The notes beneath the pieces were generated by a model. The model saw nothing but the letters and a program-made list of their open reading frames with translations. It was not told the origin of the DNA and did not search any database. Shown here one piece after another: positions 51,901 through 60,900 of a DNA stretch of 64,000 nucleotides. Each line of letters begins with the position of its first letter. The first letter of the stretch is position 1. Source of the stretch: Symbiodinium microadriaticum (taxonomy: Eukaryota; Sar; Dinophyceae; Suessiales; Symbiodiniaceae); contig LSRX01000062.1 of assembly GCA_001939145.1 (NCBI GenBank), positions 514,510 through 578,509 on the forward strand. The letters are read 5' to 3'. The position numbers and the translations under genes were made by a program.

Positions 51901-54900
51901 TTTAGGGTTTTAGGGTTTAGGGTTTAAGGCTCAGGGTGTATAGAGTGATGTTTTAAGGTGGGTTTACCGCATCAGGCAGCCGTGCATTCAGCTCAACTAG
52001 ACACTCTGATATCCAAAAAGAGGAAGCCAAAACCCTACTATTGCTGGGGTCCCTCGACCTTCTCGATCCTCTACGATTCGAAGCCGTCGTCCATCGAGGG
52101 CGTAAACCATATGGGCAATAGACCCTATACACTCTGCAACCTTGAACGCCAAACACCGGGGCACTGAAGCCAACAGCGCAAGAATGCACCTGCAGGGTCA
52201 TAACCTAACCGTTTCCTAGGGCAACTACTTTTCTAGAATATAACAGAAACTAACCAGAACTATAATATAGGTATCTTAAACGTTAAACCCTAAACTTTCC
52301 CTAAACCCTGTGAAGCCTATAATTATATAACCATCGTAAACAAGTGGTAAAACCTAACCAGAACCATAATATAGGTATCTTAAACGTCAAACCCTAAACC
52401 CTGTGAAGCCTATAATAATAATATACCATCTTAAACAAGTGGTATGGTAAGGTTGATGATATATATCCTGCATTACCCAAAGTAAGGACTATACCATAAT
52501 TCACATAGTTTAGGGTCCTTAAGGTCATGCAGGATTTATATCATCAACCGTATGACCCTCTACGCAGTGCACCTTGTTGAACTCCTCTTTGACTTCGAGA
52601 CGCCGGCGCTCCTGCGTCGGAGTGCGGCATACCAAACGCGGCTTAAGCTTTATCCGTGCGGGGTTTAGGGTTTAGGTTTTGTGATTTTGGGTTTCGGGTT
52701 TAAAAGTTTAGGGCTTTTTTACATGCAATGGCTGTTTCCTTAAGGTTTAGGGCTTCGGGTTTAGGGTTTGTGATTTAGCGTTTGGGTTTAGGGTTCAAGG
52801 TTTATTTAGGGGGATCATGGGACTTAGTCGCCAGGGTTACCCGTCAGAGTTCCCACAGAAGCGCCTTGGGGTCCCCCCAAAAAAGAGGGGTACTTAAGGG
52901 ATCATGGGACTCAGTCACCAGGGCCTAGGGTTGTGAGTAGGGTAACTACACTTTTAGCTAATTTAATTCTATAAAACCCTAAACCCTAAGCCCCAAAACC
53001 GTGCATGACCCATAATAAAGAATAGACCATAATTCCCATAGTTTAGGGTCCTCAAGGTAATGCAGGGCTTATATCATCAACAGTAACCCATGCCCTAAAC
53101 CCTAAACCCTAAACCCTAAGCCGTTAAGGTACTTATAACCATACTTAGCTAACTAGGCCCCATGATCCTCCGAGTATAAGGCTCTCCGAGTCCTGCAGAC
53201 AGCAAACCGTCACTTCCGAACAGCAACTGTGTTCTTACTAGGGTCTAGGGATCCAACAGGGTTCCTTTAAGGGATTTAGAAGTTACTAGGGGTTCACAAG
53301 GGTTCTTTTGAGGGATCTAAAAGTTACTGGTTACTAGGGCTTAGGGCTTAGAGATGTTTAGAGTTTAGGGTTCAGGGCCCAGTATACCGACTACAGTAGA
53401 CTTCGAGTTAGGCACCGGTCACTGCCTGGACATCACGGAACTCATCGTCGCGGTGCACCGTCTTCTTCTCAATCTTGATCATGTGGAGCTCGGACAGTTT
53501 CTTGCAGACCTGGCCACGTGGAGTTTACTTTTTAGTATTAGGGTTTATAGGTTTGGGGTCGACAACTGTGTTTGGAGCGTCGTATAGGCTAGGGGTTAGA
53601 GTTCGCGGCTTAGGCAGTGTGGGCTCTTGCTGGTGAGTTTGAGTGCCTCCTTGAGGAATCCGTTCCAAAAGCCCTACAGACCCTACAGTAAGGCCTAAGT
53701 GATCACGCAGACTTAACGCTTGGTTCCAGAACGCATAATCATGGTCGCAAGTCAACTGCAATAAGAATGAACTTGTTCCCACAATCCGCTCGACTTCTCC
53801 TCGCCCATCCTCGGACCACAAACGTCAAGCACCGCAAATCATGCTGGAGTCTCGTAAACATCGCAGGGTATCGCATAGCTCGCGTAACTCTAAGACGGGT
53901 CCTACTTTCGACCCATAGCAGAGTCCCTTATGTTCTGAAATTCTGATCAGCTTAGGCTTAGGAGTGCTGTTGTGAGGGTTGTTGTATACACTCTACCTCC
54001 ACGCTAAGGCCCGAAACTCCAAATGATCAGCCGGACACCCTCAAGGCAAAAACCCACAACACATCTCTCCTCGGATGCCAACACCCACAAACCCAAACCC
54101 TACACGCCCAAATCCCGAACCCGAAACCCTCAGCACCGACTCCGATACCTCAGTACTCAGTACGCTCAAGAAGACAACCAAACGAACTTGCGACCTGCAA
54201 AATCTCCGCATTGTTGCGCTTGAACTGCTTCACCCAGTCGTAGACTTTGGCACACTCCTCGACCGCGATGTTAGGATGTATAGGGTCCAGGAGAGACAGA
54301 GAGTCAATCAACCAAACAACATCTATATACATATATATATATATATATATANNNNNNNNNNNNNNNNNNNNNNNNNNNNNNNNNNNNNNNNNNNNNNNNN
54401 NNNNNNNNNNNNNNNNNNNNNNNNNNNNNNNNNNNNNNNNNTTTTTAAATATGAATATGAATATAAATACAAATATAAATATAAGTATAAATATATGTAT
54501 ATATATATACACAACATACCGCAAGGCACAACACGTACATATATACACGTACCTGTATGGCTTTGGGGGCTCGTGGAGTGGTTTCACAAGCTCGTAGGAC
54601 TTATGTCGTAGGACTTCTGTAGAGTTTGTAAATCCCTCGAAAGGGTCTCAGAGGGTTCGCCCGTACCACAACTTCGCCATGCATTCACAAAAGCTTGCCC
54701 AAACGCCACTTCCAAAGCTGTTTTGGTGAGGTTGCCGTAAGTAAACAAACTCACGTCCACAAAAACAGTAGCGGACAGACATGTGTGCTACATAAAACGC
54801 ATGTGCAAACGATCGAATCTCTGTGCATGTAGTAAGTATGTACTTTATGGTATGTTATAACCCTGAACCGTAAACCCTATATGTATCCCCAAGGGTCCAT

Positions 54901-57900
54901 GTACCCAAAGAGTAATACTTTGGCCCTAAAGTACCTAAATAGGGACTTCTTTTAAGGCCAAAGTGTATACTAATCTGCGTACATGGACCATGGACCCTTA
55001 GGGAATATTCCAAACCCTCTTGTGGTCATGCGGTGCGTTAGAGGCACCTTGCAGCTGTCTCGCACGAAGAACTCCTTGATGCCGTCGGAGGTCCAGTTGA
55101 ACCTTTGTTTTGGGCTTGGAGTTCAGGGTTTAGGGTTTTGGGCTCAGGGTTTGGGTTCAGGGTTTAGGCATTAGGGTTTGGCTTTGGGGTCTTTCGGGTT
55201 TAGGGTCTACAGGTAGGGTTCAGGTTCTAGGGCCATTCGGGTTGAGGCTTTAGGGATCTGGGTTTGGGGCTTAGGTTTCAGGGTTTGCGACGGTTGGTGC
55301 TCAGTGTTTAGGGACAGCTTCGATCACTCCACCGGGAGACTGGACTACGGATTCATTTCGGACGAGCCTTTGGCAGTGTTCCCCAAGGCGGTATGTATAT
55401 ATATATACATATATATATATAGATTATATATATATATATACACGACTATAATGGAATTAGGCCCCGTAAAACCTTTGTAAGGATGGCCTGTTGGGGCGTA
55501 ATTCCATAATTGCAGTGTTCATGGATCCCCTGGGTCCTGGCTTGGAGATACTTGAGATACTTGCAACGGCAAGTCTTGTATTCTGCCATCACATTCATCA
55601 CATCTTGAAGTCCCTGAAACTAAATTTCTCAGCCCCAAACACTTAAAACCCGGGCCTATGCCATTCACCCCGAATCCCAACTCTAAATGACTCTAAAACA
55701 TATTACCCTTCAAACCCCAAACCAATACTCCTACCCTTCATGAAACACCCGAATCCCAAAAACTCTACTCTACTCTTACTCCTACATCCCCACACCTCCA
55801 AAATCTCGTACACGTAATACAGGGGCCTAGATAATTACCTATAAACCTTACAAAACCCGATAAACCCTAGAAGCCCTAGAATACAAGCACAAGAATGAAC
55901 CTAAAACCCTAAGCCCTGAGCCCTAAACCCTAAGCCCTAATACCTAAACCCTCAACCCTAATACCTAAACCCTATATAATAACATATAAGCCCTATATTA
56001 AACCCTATATAAACCCTGTATAAACCCTATATAAGCCCTATATTAAGCCCTATATTAAACCCTATAGCCCCTATATTAAACCCTAAAGCCCCTTAAACCC
56101 TATATAAGCCCTATATAAACCCTATATTAATCCCTAAAGCCCCTATATTAAACCCGAAAGCCCCCCTATGTTCAACCCTAATACCTAAACCCTATATAAA
56201 ATAGAAGCCCTATATTAAACCCTAAAGGCCAAAAAAATATAAGCCCAATATTAAGCCCTAAACCGCCCCTTCTTTCAAGCCAGGAAGCTTGGTCAGCCCT
56301 GGGCCGATCTTGCGATCGAGCGTGCGGATGTGGNATATATATATATATACACGACTATAATGGAATTAGGCCCCGTAAAACCTTTGTAAGGATGGCCTGT
56401 TGGGGCGTAATTCCATAATTGCAGTGTTCATGGATCCCCTGGGTCCTGGCTTGGAGATACTTGAGATACTTGCAACGGCAAGTCTTGTATTCTGCCATCA
56501 CATTCATCACATCTTGAAGTCCCTGAAACTAAATTTCTCAGCCCCAAACACTTAAAACCCGGGCCTATGCCATTCACCCCGAATCCCAACTCTAAATGAC
56601 TCTAAAACATATTACCCTTCAAACCCCAAACCAATACTCCTACCCTTCATGAAACACCCGAATCCCAAAAACTCTACTCTACTCTTACTCCTACATCCCC
56701 ACACCTCCAAAATCTCGTACACGTAATACAGGGGCCTAGATAATTACCTATAAACCTTACAAAACCCGATAAACCCTAGAAGCCCTAGAATACAAGCACA
56801 AGAATGAACCTAAAACCCTAAGCCCTGAGCCCTAAACCCTAAGCCCTAATACCTAAACCCTCAACCCTAATACCTAAACCCTATATAATAACATATAAGC
56901 CCTATATTAAACCCTATATAAACCCTGTATAAACCCTATATAAGCCCTATATTAAGCCCTATATTAAACCCTATAGCCCCTATATTAAACCCTAAAGCCC
57001 CTTAAACCCTATATAAGCCCTATATAAACCCTATATTAATCCCTAAAGCCCCTATATTAAACCCGAAAGCCCCCCTATGTTCAACCCTAATACCTAAACC
57101 CTATATAAAATAGAAGCCCTATATTAAACCCTAAAGGCCAAAAAAATATAAGCCCAATATTAAGCCCTAAACCGCCCCTTCTTTCAAGCCAGGAAGCTTG
57201 GTCAGCCCTGGGCCGATCTTGCGATCGAGCGTGCGGATGTGGTGGTTGAAGAGACGCCTTGGAGATTTTAGTACCTTAACCTACCAAAACCTACTTTTTT
57301 GTAGGGTCCCTATAAATTCCATATATAGGGTGTATAATAAGAACCTACAAAAACAGTAGGTTATGGGGGTCATAGGGTTTGGGGTTCCTTTAAAGGGGTT
57401 TTTAGGGTTTTTAGGGCTTTTAGGGTTTAGGGTTTTAGGGTTTAGGATTTTTAGGGTTTAGGGCTTAGGGTTCTAGGGTTTTAGGGTTTAGGGTTTATGG
57501 ATTCTGGAGTGAACGGGTTCTTGGGGTTTTAGGGTTTAGGATTTGGGGAAACTCCGATCTAGCGCAATAGCTGGCTGTTCAGGACACTTTACAGCGTTCG
57601 TCTGATTCTATACGGTCGCAGGAATTGAAGTGCCAAACATGGTTGCAAACCAGGACACCGCAAGACTGCGCAGGAACCTCAAACAGCCATGTCGATTGGG
57701 TCCGACTGGAAGCACAATCGCAAAAATCGGCGCAATTCTAGGTTTGGGGCTTTGTGCATGGATTTTCGGTCAAATGCACAGCTTCGGGTCGCTTCAAGTT
57801 CAGGTTTGGTTCAAGCCGCAGGTGCAGAACAGGAACTGTATACTGTAATGCTTTGATCCCGATACTCGTAAGGTTGGAAGCTTCTTACTGTCGGAAAATT

Positions 57901-60900
57901 GGTCGCTATGATCCGAGAGCGACAACCCTGATATCGTTTAGGGTTTGCAATGCACGTGCACGTGAGATGTACGTACATTACATGGACTGCGCTGAAGCCC
58001 ATGCACCCTAAACCCCAAATAACCACACACCGACATGATTGCCACAGCTCCCACATAGAAAAGCCCGAACTCTCTTGAGACCAAGGCTGCTGTAAAGGCC
58101 GGTGATTCCTGAAAGTCAGCCCCGAAATTCCGTCTGTAAAATGATATCCCTTAACCTGTCCTAACCTACTTAAGTACCTTTGTGCAGAATCCCCTCACTC
58201 TCTATTGCTGACACTACAACCCTACAACAAAGTTCAATTCGCAGGTCAAGGAGCTAAAGGGTCCTAGGTGCTGTTATGGGTGATACTTGACAGCATCATA
58301 ATAGTCACTCCTACTATGCAAACCATACAGAGGTACCTAGGACCCTTTGGGAGAGCTACGATCTGAATTCTTGAAACCCAAAAAACGATTCCCAGGGCTC
58401 GCACATGATCTGGTTGTAATCACGCACCTTGGGAAGAGATGGAGGGCGTGGGAAATTGCGGTTTCCTTCTCGAACCGTTTAAACTGGCATTACCATAGTG
58501 ACATCCTGATAAGATAAAAGACTCTGATCCAAAGCAGACAAGACTGGCTCTAGCTCGAGTTTGTTGCTTTGCCTCGAGCCCTGAACCATCGACGCTCGAA
58601 CATTGGGCCTTTCTTGAGGCATCACCAGAGCTGCGTAGACTCATGAACATGGGCTAGCATCCCCAATCCAGGTCACACATGCAGTAGCGAGACAGGTGAC
58701 CCTACCCCAAGGCCCCAAAGTACCTTGGAGGGCCTACTTCAAGGCCAACGTATGTGCTATATGCGTACATGTACCCCAGCGCTACAGTTAAAATTACACG
58801 GAAATTCCTGGCCCTATTAGGTCATGGCGTGTGCGACGGCGCTTCCAAGCAAATGAACTACTGTGGTGGGTTTAGGGCAAGCATTCCACCTTCTACACAG
58901 CTACTTTGGAACCTGACCTTTGGCAAACCATGCTGGCATCTTACAAGCCTAGAAAAACCCTACTATGTACGTACACTTATGGGGTTCAGGAGTTTAGGTT
59001 CGGGGATATCATATCATATCGGGCTTCCGGACATTGTAAACCGGTTGTAGGGTTCTTGGCTATAGCGTTCTGGGCTTTAGGGTTTATATAGGCTGTAGGT
59101 TGTTAGGCATTTAGGTAGGGTTTATGGGGTTTAGGCTTTGGATCCGATCAGGATTCTAATCTTGCGATTCTGAAACTTGCCTAAGGGTCCACGCACCCAA
59201 GTATTCTATACTTTGGCCTGAAGGTTGTCCCTAACATGGGTACTTTAGGACCAAAACATGTAACTTTTGTTGGGCGCGCGGACCCTCAAACCCTAAACCT
59301 AGAACCCCTATGGTACCCTTTAAAGGATCCCTTCACGGAACCCTTTAAAGGACCCTAAACCCTGAACCCTAAACCCCTAAACCCTAAACCCTAAACCCCT
59401 AAACCCTAAACCCCCAAACCCTAAACCCTAAACCCCTAAAACCCCTAAACCCCTAAAACCTTAAACCCCCAAACCTGAAGACCCCGAGCTGGCTAAGAGC
59501 ATCACCACCCGCAGCACGTGCTCGCGGAGAACGCGGATCTTGTCGCGGTGGCCCGCGAGCTCGTGGGCGGCATACGGGACGACCTGGGTCAGTTGCAAAA
59601 AAGAAGCTCTGTAGGGCTTAACGGGTTAGGGGTTTAGGGTCTCTGATCTAGTTGTGGAACCTCTGTACACAACTTTGGAGAATATGTGTCAGTAGAACGG
59701 GCGAGCATCTGGTGATAGGTAGATTGCAGAGGGACACAACTTTCCAGCAGCCCCTGACAAACGTCTGGGCTTCCTAGCCGTCTAGGAAATGATGGCTACG
59801 TGTCGGTGAAGCTTTGGGGTAACGCTTTGGGGATAGAATATCGGAGCCTGATTTTTTAAGAGTACGGCCTTAGCAGGGGCTTAAGGGAGTGCAATATCAG
59901 TATACCTTAACCAGTTATTATAAACCCCTAATAGGGAATTTATATAGGGACCCCCATAAAAAAGCTAGGTTTTGGTAGGTTAAGGCGGTTACCCATAGGC
60001 TCCTAAGTAGTTCCTTTTCATGGTTCATATTTAGAATCCTATAATGGTAGTCCCAAAAAGGAACTACTAAGGAGCCTATGGTTAAGGTATAGTAAAGGAA
60101 GAGACTCCAGGGGCCGAAGCCTACGCCCCCTGAGTACTTCGCCGTGGGGGGCCTTTTTTTTACCCCAAGAGACTCGGAAGTTCCGATGTCAATTCGGGAG
60201 TATAGCCCTAAATTCCAAGCCCTAAACCCTAAACCCTCGAATTATAGCGTACCGCCCGTTGGGTTCACAGTCTTTGCGCAGTAGCTGACGGCTGTGCGTG
60301 GCTTCATCTTCAGGGTCCATGTCTGGGTTCTTGGGGTTTAGGGTTTAGGGCCTTAGGGCTTACGGTTTAGGTTTAGGGCCTTAGGGTTTAGGGTTTCGGG
60401 CCTCAGGGCTTAGGGTTTAGGGTTTTGGGCCTTAGGGTTCAGGGTTTAGGGCCCAAGGGCGCAGGGTTTAGGGCCTTAGGGCTTAGGGTTTAGGGTTTTG
60501 GGCCTTACGGTTCAGGGTTTAGGGCCTTAGGGTTTAGGGTCTAGGTTTTAGGGTTTTAGGGTTTTAGGGTTTAGGTAGCATTTAAAGTAGGTTTCTATCA
60601 TAGGAATTGGCCCTGATGGTTGGTCCCCAAAAAATTTGTAAGTCCTAATCCGCTCCAAACTGGTCCCCCATTGGGGGCTGTATTAAAAATGATCCCTTTT
60701 AATCCATGATTGGGTTTGTATTATAACAAAAAATGTAGAATTGTAGCCAACAAAGATCCAGTAAACCCTAAACCCGAAACACCTCTAATCCCCGACATTG
60801 ACATGATATTTCGGGGCCGGGGTTCGCGGGACACATGGCCCTCGCTGAGCATCCGACGATGCCGCTGCCCTGAATCTTCTCCCAGTAGTACACCTGTCCG

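Noticed and set aside
54075-54611. 178-codon plus-strand frame across the second gap
   Set aside because: It crosses 90 N and TA repeats, and is antisense to exon 8.
60235-60320. Open minus-strand stretch reading [16 protein letters not shown]
   Set aside because: Exons 3 and 4 join directly into the family motif; inserting it would break the conserved segment.
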